Source: Clostridiales bacterium | GTDB lineage: Bacteria; Bacillota; Clostridia; SK-Y3 | DNA: 64,000 bases | Direction of reading: 5' to 3' | Assembly: GCA_030156665.1 (NCBI GenBank) | Contig: JASGMB010000009.1 | Coordinates: 1-64,000 of the forward strand | Shown here: piece by piece, positions 44,663-53,444 of the stretch | Layout of the letters: every line of letters starts with the position of its first letter | Numbering within the stretch: the stretch's first letter is position 1 | Translations under genes and position numbers: made by a program | The notes under the pieces: model-generated | What the model saw: only the letters and a program-made list of their open reading frames with translations | What the model was told of the DNA's origin: nothing | Databases searched by the model: none

Positions 44663-46150
44663 TTACTCTCCGTTTCTTAGCCCAGACACCTTACTATCTA
44701 AAATACTTTCAACAATTTTCTTCTCATCAAAATCAATTGTTCTATCTTTTAGAATTTGATAAGTTTCATGCCCCTTTCCTGCTAATACAATTACATCATC
44801 TTTTTGCGCATTTTCCAATACATATTTAATTGCCTCAAATCTGTTTTCTATCACTATGTATGGACAATCTGTACCTTTTATCCCTTCTTCAATATGGTTT
44901 AAAATTTGAACCGGGTCTTCTGTTCTGGGATTATCGGACGTTATGATGCAAAAATCCGATAATTCACCGGCTATTTTCCCCATTATTGGACGTTTTGTTT
45001 TATCTCTGTCACCACCACATCCCATTAATGTAACTACTCTGCCCTTTGCAAACCCCTTAACCGTGCTTAGAATATTTTTAAGCCCATCAGGTGTATGTGC
45101 ATAATCAATTAATACTGTAAAATCTCTTCCGGTTTCAACAATTTGTGCTCTCCCCGGAACTCCTTTTGCAAGTTTTAATGCCTGTTGTATTTGTTGTAAA
45201 TTTACACCTAATGCTAAACATGCTCCAATACTGCCTAGTGCATTATATACTGAAAATCTACCGGGTATATTTAATGCAATATTTTCTTCACCGTATGTCA
45301 ATACATCAGTTTTTTTACTGATAACTTTAAATTTAATCCCTTTTTCTGATATCAGAATATTTTCTGCTTGAATATCTGCCTCTTTATCTATACCAAAGGT
45401 AATCATCTTACAATTTCCTGTATTTAAGATATGTTCGCTAGCACTATCATCAGCATTGATAACGCCTATTTTACATTGCTTGAACAACTTTGCTTTTGCA
45501 TTTAAATAATTCTCCATTGTGATATGAAAATCCAAATGGTCTTGTGTAATATTTGTAAAAATCCCAATTTCAAAATTGCAACCATCAACTCTATTCAGTT
45601 CAAGCGCATGAGATGATACTTCCATTACTACATAATCTACATTATTTTCCGCCATTTCCGCGAAGAGCTGTTGTAACTCCAATGACTCCGGTGTTGTTCG
45701 CTCAGCTGGTAGAACTTTATCACCAATCATATTTTGATTCGTACCGATCAGCCCTACTTTACTTCCTTTTAATTCCAAAATATTTTTTATTAAATAAGTT
45801 GTAGTAGTCTTCCCATTGGTACCGGTGACGCCTATCAATTTAAATTTTGATGAAGGATTATCTAAAAATGTAGCCGATGCGATTGCAAGTGCACTGCGTG
45901 AATTTTTAACTTTTACTATAGGAATGGAAATTTTTTCAGCTATCTCTTTTTCTACAATAATAGCAGCCGCACCTTGATCAATTGCCTGGGAAATAAAGTT
46001 GTGTCCATCAACCTTAAATCCTTTTATACATACAAAAAGGTCTCCTTTTTTAACTTTTCTGGAATCATAAGCAATACCAGTTATTTCAATGTTGTCATCG
46101 CCTATAATATTTTCTTTTTCTATTTTTTTTAGTAAATCTTTTAATAACAT
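44663..46150 (-). CDS. murE: UDP-MurNAc-L-Ala-D-Glu--meso-diaminopimelate ligase
   Basis: MurE adds the third residue of the stem peptide. From 46150 the protein has 495 residues, with P-loop GVTGTNGKTTTTYL and motif TSDNPRTEDP. The DNPR sequence is characteristic of enzymes using meso-diaminopimelate rather than lysine, consistent with a Clostridia-type wall. The start is placed 6 bases after GAGGAGG; five earlier codons in frame lack a site. It lies between the SpoVD-type PBP and murF. Confidence 0.96.
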   Translation of the reverse strand: MLLKDLLKKIEKENIIGDDNIEITGIAYDSRKVKKGDLFVCIKGFKVDGHNFISQAIDQGAAAIIVEKEIAEKISIPIVKVKNSRSALAIASATFLDNPSSKFKLIGVTGTNGKTTTTYLIKNILELKGSKVGLIGTNQNMIGDKVLPAERTTPESLELQQLFAEMAENNVDYVVMEVSSHALELNRVDGCNFEIGIFTNITQDHLDFHITMENYLNAKAKLFKQCKIGVINADDSASEHILNTGNCKMITFGIDKEADIQAENILISEKGIKFKVISKKTDVLTYGEENIALNIPGRFSVYNALGSIGACLALGVNLQQIQQALKLAKGVPGRAQIVETGRDFTVLIDYAHTPDGLKNILSTVKGFAKGRVVTLMGCGGDRDKTKRPIMGKIAGELSDFCIITSDNPRTEDPVQILNHIEEGIKGTDCPYIVIENRFEAIKYVLENAQKDDVIVLAGKGHETYQILKDRTIDFDEKKIVESILDSKVSGLRNGE

Positions 46151-46173
46151 AAAAATCCTCCTCAATAAATGAA

Positions 46174-46234
46174 TTGAGAATGAGAAATGGAAAATTATTG
46201 AAACTATAATTGTTAATTTTCCATTCTCAATTTG
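46174..46234. repeat. R5 inverted repeat between spoVD and murE
   Basis: An imperfect inverted repeat made of ATTGAGAATG..ATGGAAAATTA and its complement. Its right end abuts the stop codon of the PBP gene. Related pieces occur at 51933-51950 (AGAATGGAAAATTAATC) and 52036-52050, where the stop codon of an M16 gene lies in the repeat. Confidence 0.5.
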
Positions 46235-48400
46235 TTAATCAACGTCTGTATGTCTAAATTCAACTTCAACTACTGTTCCCGGAGAAACAATGGTACCTGC
46301 AGCTGGTTCTTGTTTCATTGCAGTTCCTGAACCAATAATTTTAATATTCAAACCACTATCCGTTAATATTTTATTCGCATCCAGTACTGATCTTTTGAGC
46401 ACATCAGGGACTGTAACATTAGAAACCGGTCCAGCACCTTCGGTATATAGTATTACCACAGAATTTTCTTGAAGTTTTGCCGTGGGTTTAGGAGTTTGGT
46501 CAATAATAGTATTGCCAGTACCCTCAATCTTATATTTCAAATTAACATCTTTTAAAGCTTTTTGAGCTTGTTTTACATCCATATTTCTTAATTCCGGAAC
46601 ATTAACTTCCATAGTGGCCAACTCTTCTTCGGTAAATTTAGGCTCTACTTCCAAGTATCTTAAAGTGTCATCTAGGATTTTTCCTACTACAGGTGCTGCA
46701 ATTAAGCCCCCGTAATAAACATCCCCTTTAGGTTCATCCAATATAACCAATACCACAACTCTAGGGTCATCAGCCGGAGCAAACCCAATAAAAGAAGCAA
46801 TATATTTACCATTTCCCCGGGGAAGTTTTTCAGATGTCCCGGTTTTTCCCGCCACTCTATACCCTTTTATATAAGCATTCTTTCCTGTTCCTTCCGAAAC
46901 AACAGTTTCAAGGATGCCTCGAAGTGTTGCGGAAGTTTCTGGCGATATCACTTGGCGGACAATTTCAGGTTCAAAATTTTTTATAACATTTCCGTCTTTA
47001 TCAAGGAATTGCTTTACCAGTCTAGGCTTCAACAATTTTCCTCCATTTGCCACTGCCGATACAGCAGTGACCATTTGCAGTGGAGTTACCTGAAATCCCT
47101 GTCCAAAAGAGGCGGTAGCCAACTCTAATTCATTAAAAGCTTTTAACTTATGAAATATTCCAGCCGTTTCTCCATCAAAATCTATTCCAGTTTTTTCCAT
47201 AAATCCAAACGCTTTTACATACCGATAAAAAACCTCTGCGCCCATTCTAAGGGCTACTTCAATAAATACCGGGTTGCAGGAATTTTGCACACCCTGGATA
47301 AAAGTTTGTATTCCATGGGGATTATATGATCTCCAACACTTGATTCGTCTGCCTCCAACCGTCACATAACCTATATCATTAAACATATCATTCGGTTTTA
47401 CAACATTTTCTTCTAATGCTATGGCGGAAGTAATAATTTTAAACGTTGATCCGGGTTCATAACTATCCACTACCGCTTTATTTCTCCACATTTTACCCAA
47501 TTCAATACCATATCTGTCTGTAAATTCTTTTCCCGTTAATTTTTCCAGTTCTTTACGTGTTTCTTCATTTTGAATCTGAAAAGCGTTATTTAAGTCAAAA
47601 TCAGGCTTTACTGCCATTGCCAATATATCACCGGTCTTTGGATCCATTACAATGGCAGCTGCTCCATTTTGTACTTTATTTTCTATTGCTGCAGTTTCTA
47701 AATGTTTTTCAACAAAATGCTGAATCACTTCATCAATTGTCAAAACTACATTTACACCATCTTCAGGATTAATATATTTCTCGTACTTGTACGGCATATC
47801 TGTACCAATGGCATCTTTTGCCGACACAATCCTTCCGGGTAAGCCTTTTAAATATTTATCATACTTCGCTTCTATGCCAAACAAACCTTGATTATCAAAA
47901 CCGGTAGCTCCTATTACATGAGAAGCAAAATTACCATAAGGATAATACCTCTTTGAATCTTCGTCTAAATGAATACCTTTAAATTTCAATTTGCGGATTT
48001 CATCCGCTTCCTTTTTCTCGATTTTTCTTTTAACAATTTCATATGCACTATTTTTAGTGATCTTTTGATATATTTCTTCATAATCCATATTCAAAATTTG
48101 CGATAATTTTGCAGCCACCTCTTCTGCATTACCCGCTTTCCTGATTTCGTTTGGTATAGCACTCACCGTTTCTACTGAAGCACTGACTGCAAGAGGCTTC
48201 CCATTGCGATCAAAAATAGTCCCCCGTTTAGAATTAATAATTCTGTCTCTGGTTTGCTGCTGTATAGCCTCTTTTTGCAACCTTTCACCTTCATATATCT
48301 GCCACCAACCTGTTCTTATCATTAGACCTATTGCCGCTAAAGTAAAAAAAACAAGTAACAAAAGTACTCTTTTTTTTATCATTAAATTTGGTGCAGCCAA
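46235..48400 (-). CDS. spoVD: class B penicillin-binding protein with PASTA domains (SpoVD/FtsI type)
   Basis: A transpeptidase partner of a SEDS polymerase. One N-terminal membrane helix is followed by a PBP dimerisation domain, a transpeptidase domain with the active serine in YEPGSTFKI, SCN as second motif and AGKTGTSEK as third, and two C-terminal PASTA domains (about residues 590-720). The position between ftsL and murE and the PASTA domains fit SpoVD or PBP2B; no other class B PBP is in this window. A TTG at 48400 (MAAPNLMIKKR) is 8 bases after AAGGGTGG; a GTG at 48412 is an alternative. Confidence 0.93.
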   Translation of the reverse strand: MAAPNLMIKKRVLLLLVFFTLAAIGLMIRTGWWQIYEGERLQKEAIQQQTRDRIINSKRGTIFDRNGKPLAVSASVETVSAIPNEIRKAGNAEEVAAKLSQILNMDYEEIYQKITKNSAYEIVKRKIEKKEADEIRKLKFKGIHLDEDSKRYYPYGNFASHVIGATGFDNQGLFGIEAKYDKYLKGLPGRIVSAKDAIGTDMPYKYEKYINPEDGVNVVLTIDEVIQHFVEKHLETAAIENKVQNGAAAIVMDPKTGDILAMAVKPDFDLNNAFQIQNEETRKELEKLTGKEFTDRYGIELGKMWRNKAVVDSYEPGSTFKIITSAIALEENVVKPNDMFNDIGYVTVGGRRIKCWRSYNPHGIQTFIQGVQNSCNPVFIEVALRMGAEVFYRYVKAFGFMEKTGIDFDGETAGIFHKLKAFNELELATASFGQGFQVTPLQMVTAVSAVANGGKLLKPRLVKQFLDKDGNVIKNFEPEIVRQVISPETSATLRGILETVVSEGTGKNAYIKGYRVAGKTGTSEKLPRGNGKYIASFIGFAPADDPRVVVLVILDEPKGDVYYGGLIAAPVVGKILDDTLRYLEVEPKFTEEELATMEVNVPELRNMDVKQAQKALKDVNLKYKIEGTGNTIIDQTPKPTAKLQENSVVILYTEGAGPVSNVTVPDVLKRSVLDANKILTDSGLNIKIIGSGTAMKQEPAAGTIVSPGTVVEVEFRHTDVD

Positions 48401-48419
48401 AAACAAACCCACCCTTCAC

Positions 48420-48487
48420 AGAGTGGGGAGTCAGAAGCAGAACATTAAGAACTAAAGTCTCCATATTCCCGACTCCTCACTCCCCCA
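48420..48487. repeat. imperfect inverted repeat upstream of spoVD
   Basis: GAGTGGGGAGTC on the left and GACTCCTCACTCCCCC on the right can pair imperfectly across 35-40 bases. The sequence is much richer in G and C than its surroundings and looks like a dispersed intergenic repeat, although no second copy is in this window. Confidence 0.4.
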
Positions 48488-48522
48488 TTTTATAATAATA
48501 CCCTTATATATATAGTTCAATT

Positions 48523-49020
48523 TTAATATAAATATTCCAAAACATTGTGGATTACACCAAGAATATTAGCAAAATTACCATGCCTGCCACTATCATGTGC
48601 TTGCTCATTGACTATTTCTGCATAATCATTCTTTTTTAATTCCACATAGACCATCTGATATTTTTCCGGACGTCTCATACCAAGTTTTGATTTTGCAATT
48701 TCTTCAACTTTTTTTAAATCTATGGAACGGTCCAACTCTACCTGCATCTGTTCATTTGCTCTTTGCAGCTGACTCAACTGTCTTTTATAACTGCTAACCT
48801 TATTATTTGCTTCGGTAATTGCTACGTACCTCAACATAATACCAAATGCAATACTAAAGCATATTAAAACGCTAAGAATCATTTTTAATTTGCTTATCTT
48901 TTTTACTTTTGTTTTAGATTTAACTTTTGGATATTGGTTTAGCTCTTGTTGCTGCTCACGAGTATAATATTCCTGTTGCTGATATTGATAAGCATTACTG
49001 CCCTTTTGTGCTGCTAACAT
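48523..49020 (-). CDS. ftsL: cell division protein FtsL-like
   Basis: A 165-residue protein with a Gln/Tyr-rich cytoplasmic N-terminus, a lysine-rich stretch, one membrane helix (KMILSVLICFSIAFGIML) and an extracytoplasmic coiled coil (about residues 90-130). It ends in an AKSKLGMRRPEKYQMVYVE motif typical of FtsL/DivIC. The place between rsmH and the class B PBP is the classic ftsL position. The start at 49020 follows GGGGTGAG; a more upstream ATG overlaps that site. Confidence 0.88.
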   Translation of the reverse strand: MLAAQKGSNAYQYQQQEYYTREQQQELNQYPKVKSKTKVKKISKLKMILSVLICFSIAFGIMLRYVAITEANNKVSSYKRQLSQLQRANEQMQVELDRSIDLKKVEEIAKSKLGMRRPEKYQMVYVELKKNDYAEIVNEQAHDSGRHGNFANILGVIHNVLEYLY

Positions 49021-49150
49021 TTTGCTCACCCCACAACTTATATTCATCTACTCATATTTAAAAAATGAAAACTAATTTTAGTAAGTAATATTTTTAGCAA
49101 AAATCTAATATAGAAAAACAATGTTAAATTACAACGTATTCCACATCATT

Positions 49151-50086
49151 TTACAATTTTTCCAATACTCTAAGCTTTGAACTTCTTGCCCTTGGGTTGT
49201 GTATCAATTCTTCTTTTGATGGAATAAGCGGTTTTTTTGTGATAACTTTCGTTAATGGTTTTTTCCTACATATACATACTGGTAATTGAGGCGGGCATTC
49301 ACACCCTCTGCTGAGTTCATTAAAGGTTTGCTTTACAATTCTGTCTTCCAGGGAATGAAAAGTTATAATCGCAATCCTTCCCTGCGGTTGAAGAACATCT
49401 ACAAAATCCTTAATAGCTGATTTAAGAATCCCTAGTTCATCATTTACTGCAATGCGAATTGCCTGAAAAGTTCTTTTTGCCGGGTGCGGTCCCTCTCGTC
49501 TTGCTGCCGCAGGAACTGCCTTTTTAATAATATCAACCAATGCCTGCGTTGTAGTAATCGGTTTATTTTTACGTTCTTGCACAATAAATTGTGCTATTCT
49601 TTTTGCCCATTTCTCTTCTCCATATTCAAATATAACTTTACTTAATTCTTCTTCCGAATATTCATTTACAATATTATAAGCACTTAAAGGTTTTTTTCTA
49701 TCCATTCTCATATCCAAAGGTGCATCTTGCTGATAGCTAAATCCTCTTTCTGCAACATCCAGCTGATGGGATGAAACACCTAAATCCATAATGACTCCAT
49801 CAATAGATGGAATTTTTAATTGAGAAAGAATTAACTTAATATTCTTAAAATTGTCATTTATCAATATGGTTTTTTCCTTAAAGTATTCTAATCTTTCTGC
49901 AGCTGCAGCAATAGCATCAGCATCCTGGTCAATGCCTATAATCTTCCCTTTTTCTCCTAATTTTTCACAAATACTATATGAGTGTCCTCCACCACCTAAA
50001 GTAGCATCAACATATATGCCTTGCGGCTTTATATTTAAAGCATCAATACTTTCTTTTAAAAGTACCGACACATGATGAAAATTCAT
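49151..50086 (-). CDS. rsmH: 16S rRNA (cytosine-1402-N4)-methyltransferase
   Basis: RsmH (MraW) methylates the N4 of C1402 in 16S rRNA. The 311-residue SAM-dependent enzyme has [14 protein letters not shown] at the N-terminus, the SAM loop [18 protein letters not shown] and the C-terminal [11 protein letters not shown] with [14 protein letters not shown]. It overlaps the mraZ stop codon by 4 bases (ATGA), as usual for this pair. Confidence 0.97.
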   Translation of the reverse strand: MNFHHVSVLLKESIDALNIKPQGIYVDATLGGGGHSYSICEKLGEKGKIIGIDQDADAIAAAAERLEYFKEKTILINDNFKNIKLILSQLKIPSIDGVIMDLGVSSHQLDVAERGFSYQQDAPLDMRMDRKKPLSAYNIVNEYSEEELSKVIFEYGEEKWAKRIAQFIVQERKNKPITTTQALVDIIKKAVPAAARREGPHPAKRTFQAIRIAVNDELGILKSAIKDFVDVLQPQGRIAIITFHSLEDRIVKQTFNELSRGCECPPQLPVCICRKKPLTKVITKKPLIPSKEELIHNPRARSSKLRVLEKL

Positions 50087-50517
50087 TTATTACCTAGAAA
50101 TTCCATTTTAGCTGCAATTTCATCTGCGCTTATATTATCATCACTGTTATATTTATTCCATCGTTCTCTATCCCAAATCTCTACTCTTGTAGACACCCCA
50201 ATAACACTTACATCTTTAACAAGTCCCGCGTGCTCCCGCAAATTGGCAGGAATAAGTATTCTACCCTGCTTGTCCACTTCACACTCTGTTGCACCGGAGA
50301 AAAAAAATCTTACAAAAGCTCTCGCATCTTTATTGGTTAGTGGTAAGGTTTTTAATTTTGATTCTAGGTTTGCCCATTCTTCAAGTGAATATACAAACAA
50401 GCAATTATCCAATCCTTTTGTAACTATAAATTTTTCACCCAGATCTTCACGAAACTTAGAAGGGATGATAAGACGTCCTTTTGCATCTATATTATGTTGA
50501 TATTCACCAATGAACAT
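50083..50517 (-). CDS. mraZ: transcriptional regulator MraZ
   Basis: MraZ is the first gene of the dcw cluster and regulates it by binding direct repeats in its own promoter. The 144-residue protein carries two SpoVT/AbrB-like MraZ domains, each with the DxxGR motif ([14 protein letters not shown] and [14 protein letters not shown]). Three 10-bp repeats containing GTGGTG lie 29-54 bp upstream of its start, just after a likely promoter, so it probably represses its own operon. Confidence 0.96.
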   Translation of the reverse strand: MFIGEYQHNIDAKGRLIIPSKFREDLGEKFIVTKGLDNCLFVYSLEEWANLESKLKTLPLTNKDARAFVRFFFSGATECEVDKQGRILIPANLREHAGLVKDVSVIGVSTRVEIWDRERWNKYNSDDNISADEIAAKMEFLGNK

Positions 50518-50545
50518 CTAATTTCACCCCAATTATGTAACTTCT

Positions 50546-50575
50546 CACCACTTTGCACCACATTTCACCACTTTA
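50546..50575 (-). promoter_or_regulatory. MraZ-box array
   Basis: On the minus strand GTGGTG occurs three times with a strict 10-bp period (50546, 50556, 50566 on the plus strand as CACCAC). Each copy is preceded by AAA-rich sequence, giving AAAGTGGTG-like units. Direct repeats with one-turn spacing are the known MraZ target. Confidence 0.8.
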
Positions 50576-50581
50576 GCTATA

Positions 50582-50610
50582 ATTTTATAATATTTTTCCA
50601 ATTGAATCAA
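50582..50610 (-). promoter_or_regulatory. promoter of the dcw cluster
   Basis: TTGATT and TAAAAT on the minus strand are 17 bases apart. The MraZ repeats start 6 bases downstream of the -10, across the expected transcription start. Confidence 0.55.
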
Positions 50611-50623
50611 TGATTTTTTAACA

Positions 50624-50687
50624 AAAAAAATAAAGATAGGACTGATACTTTAGTCCTATCTTTAGTCCTATCTTTAGTCCTATCTTT
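50624..50687 (-). terminator. terminator of the Spo0E-like gene with a triplicated stem arm
   Basis: The plus strand has one copy of AAAGATAGGACT (50632-50643) and three tandem copies of its complement AGTCCTATCTTT (50652, 50664, 50676). On the minus strand any of three upstream arms can pair with the single downstream arm, which is followed by ATTTTTTTT. Confidence 0.8.
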
Positions 50688-50732
50688 ATTTCCTATGCTC
50701 CACCTCATTGATACTACTTAATATAGCACAAA

Positions 50733-50906
50733 CTAATTTTGTACTGTATTACCTGACTGTTTTCTAACTGCTTTAATTTGATTATAGTATTCAACTATAA
50801 GCTTGTCCAATTCTATACTGATAGCATATATTTGTTCATAATCAGCATCTTTGATCAACAAATTATTTAATTTATTTCTCAAAAGTACAATTTGATCATT
50901 CAGCAT
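50733..50906 (-). CDS. Spo0E family aspartyl-phosphate phosphatase
   Basis: A 57-residue two-helix protein. The Spo0E signature is visible as SIELDKLIVEYY (Ser-x-x-Leu-Asp-x-Leu-Ile), and the first helix has LLRNKLNNLL. Spo0E-like phosphatases remove phosphate from Spo0A and restrain sporulation; in Clostridia they are often orphan genes like this one. GGAGGTGA lies 5 bases before the ATG at 50906; the longer frame upstream is not supported. It forms a single-gene unit with its own terminator, upstream of the dcw promoter. Confidence 0.85.
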   Translation of the reverse strand: MLNDQIVLLRNKLNNLLIKDADYEQIYAISIELDKLIVEYYNQIKAVRKQSGNTVQN

Positions 50907-51087
50907 AGAATCACCTCCAACAAAAGCTGCCTTTTCATTGTATAATGGAATACAAAATATGTCAATATTTATTTTATTTTTTATCTTTTTCATTTTTTTT
51001 ACATTTTTTTATTAAATTCAGCATATCATATTGACATAAAATATAACTAGGGTAGTAAATATAGATCTACCTGGCTTTTGCAAACTG

Positions 51088-51894
51088 TTATATAATATCT
51101 GCCTTTTCGTTAGTATTTTTTCTAAAATGGCGAATGAAACCTATACTTACTATTACAGAAATCGCAGCAACAATTTGGGAAACTCTAAAGTTTCCTAAAT
51201 ATAGACTGTCTGTCCTCAAACCTTCAATCCAAAATCTTCCTAATCCATACCATAATGTATAGAAAAGGAATATCTCACCATGAAATTTTTTCCTTTTTCG
51301 ATACCAAATTAAAAATAAAAATCCCACTACATTCCATAATGATTCATATAAAAAAGTCGGATGTACAGCTATTCTACTTTGTGTTTGTACATCAAAAACT
51401 TCCATTCTCCAGGGTAAATTTGTCTGTTCACCATATGCTTCTTGATTAACAAAATTACCCCATCTTCCTATAGCCTGTGCGATTATAAGCCCTAAAACCC
51501 CTATATCAAATACCCGCCATATATTTATCTTTTTAACTTTACAATATATAACAGTAGTAATAAGAGCCGCAATAATTGCTCCGTATATCGCCAACCCCCC
51601 ATGCCTTATTGCAAATATTTCGCTCAAATTATCTTTATATGCAGACCAATTAAAAACTACATAGTACAATCTTGCTCCTATGATCGCTGCAGGAGTCCCG
51701 AAAAGAGCAATATCCATAATAATTTCCGGATCTAAGCCTACTCTTTTTGCTTCATATGTAGTGAGTAAAATTGCTAATAAAAATCCGGTTGAAATAATAA
51801 TCCCATACCAATATATAGGTATACCAAATATTGTAAAAGCCGTTGGATCTATAATAAATTTTAGCCCTAGCCCTGGAAATACTATCGGTTGCAT
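51088..51894 (-). CDS. lgt: prolipoprotein diacylglyceryl transferase
   Basis: Lgt attaches diacylglycerol to the lipobox cysteine of prolipoproteins at the membrane. The 268-residue protein has seven hydrophobic helices, the RHGGLAIYGA motif with the key histidine, and the Lgt signature GRWGNFVNQEAYG. The C-terminal helix bundle (YGLGRFWIEGLRTDSLYLG) is present. GGGGGG precedes the ATG by 7 bases. Its substrates would include the YhcN-like lipoprotein encoded at 54975. Confidence 0.96.
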   Translation of the reverse strand: MQPIVFPGLGLKFIIDPTAFTIFGIPIYWYGIIISTGFLLAILLTTYEAKRVGLDPEIIMDIALFGTPAAIIGARLYYVVFNWSAYKDNLSEIFAIRHGGLAIYGAIIAALITTVIYCKVKKINIWRVFDIGVLGLIIAQAIGRWGNFVNQEAYGEQTNLPWRMEVFDVQTQSRIAVHPTFLYESLWNVVGFLFLIWYRKRKKFHGEIFLFYTLWYGLGRFWIEGLRTDSLYLGNFRVSQIVAAISVIVSIGFIRHFRKNTNEKADII

Positions 51895-52053
51895 TCAAAT
51901 CCCCCCATCTATTTAATGAAAAATGCAGCATAGAGAATGGAAAATTAATCTTTTTATATAGCAACACGCTTTTTCCTGTCTCCACAAGAAAAGTGATGTT
52001 GTATAAGTCACTTTAACAATTATTTCACTCAAAAGGGTTTTAATGCTTAATTC

Positions 52054-53349
52054 TCAATTTGTTTCGTGCGGTTTAATAATTGATATTGCCATATTATCAT
52101 TTTTAAAGTGTTTTGTAAAGCGTTGTTGAATATCGTCAAAAGTTATGGATTGATATGTTTTAATATAATCAAACAAGTTAATATCTTTGAACAAATTAGC
52201 TACAAAATTATTTGCCAGCCTATCTATGTTGTTAAATTGTCTTAAAAATCTCCCTATAATAACTTTTTTGATCCTATCAAAAACCGCTTTATCTAAGCCA
52301 TCACGTTGCAATCTATTGATTTCATGCATTATTTCTTGCTGAACTTTTTCTGGATGAATAGATTCACCTCCAAATATCGTAAATCCATAATTTATTTCTG
52401 CATTGAAATCTGTCTGAAAAGTGTCATTAATTAACCCCTGCTCATACAACGACTGATAAAGTGAGGTACTTTTGCCTATGATCATCTCTAAGATAATGCG
52501 TGTAACAATATCTTTTTTTAGTAATGCTATACCACCATAACCAATATCGATATCCTTAAAACCCATTTGAAATAACGGAAGAGATACACTTAAATTTTGT
52601 TCTACCTTTTGTTTATAAACTGTCGTTGGTTCTTCTGGATAAATTCTTTTAATTTCACCTTGCGGTGATTCTTTTGCAACGATATTTTTGTCCACATGAC
52701 GAATAATTTTATCCGGTTCTACCTCTCCCACTACAAATAAAATCATATTTGCAGGATGATAAAATGTATTGTAACACTTATATAATATTTCTTTATTAAT
52801 CTTGCTAATACTTTCTATGGTTCCGGCAATATCTTTTTTAACAGGGTGATGATGGTACAGTGCTCCTAAAAAATTAAAAAACACTCTCCAATTTGGTTCG
52901 TCATCATACATACGTATTTCCTGCCCTATAATTCCTCGTTCTTTTTGAACACTTTCGTCAGTGAAATAAGGATTTTGAACAAAATTTAATAATATATCTA
53001 AGTTTTCATAAAACTTACTAGTGCTGGAAAAAAGATAGGCGGTAGTAGTAAAACTGGTGAAAGCATTTGCCGAAGAACCTAAACGTGAAAATTGATCGAA
53101 TACATTTCCTTCTTTCTGTTCAAAGAGTTTGTGTTCCAAGAAATGTGCAATACCATCCGGAACTTCAGTCTCTTTATCTTCTCCAGGCATTACAAATTTA
53201 CTATCTATAGAACCGTAATGAGTAGCAAAAATAGCATAGCTTTTACTATAACCTTTTTTTGGCAAAACATATACGTTCAAACCACTTTTATCTACGCTAT
53301 GATATAGTGTTTCCTTTAATATTGAGTGATTGTATTGTTGCAATTCCAT
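52054..53349 (-). CDS. M16 family zinc peptidase (YmfH-like), active-site bearing
   Basis: A 431-residue pitrilysin-family protein with the inverted zinc motif HFLEH near residue 70 and a downstream glutamate about 75 residues later. B. subtilis has such a gene (ymfH) paired with an inactive partner (ymfF), as here. The N-terminal and C-terminal M16 domains are both present. Its substrate is unknown, with peptide processing a fair guess. An AGGAGG site precedes the ATG. The stop codon falls within a degenerate R5 repeat. Confidence 0.88.
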   Translation of the reverse strand: MELQQYNHSILKETLYHSVDKSGLNVYVLPKKGYSKSYAIFATHYGSIDSKFVMPGEDKETEVPDGIAHFLEHKLFEQKEGNVFDQFSRLGSSANAFTSFTTTAYLFSSTSKFYENLDILLNFVQNPYFTDESVQKERGIIGQEIRMYDDEPNWRVFFNFLGALYHHHPVKKDIAGTIESISKINKEILYKCYNTFYHPANMILFVVGEVEPDKIIRHVDKNIVAKESPQGEIKRIYPEEPTTVYKQKVEQNLSVSLPLFQMGFKDIDIGYGGIALLKKDIVTRIILEMIIGKSTSLYQSLYEQGLINDTFQTDFNAEINYGFTIFGGESIHPEKVQQEIMHEINRLQRDGLDKAVFDRIKKVIIGRFLRQFNNIDRLANNFVANLFKDINLFDYIKTYQSITFDDIQQRFTKHFKNDNMAISIIKPHETN

Positions 53350-53444
53350 TACATAATCCTCCTGTTACTTTAAGCTTTGATTGAATAAAGTCTATGTTAT
53401 AAAACTATCATCGCAATAAACATATAGATCTCTTAAACACCAAT

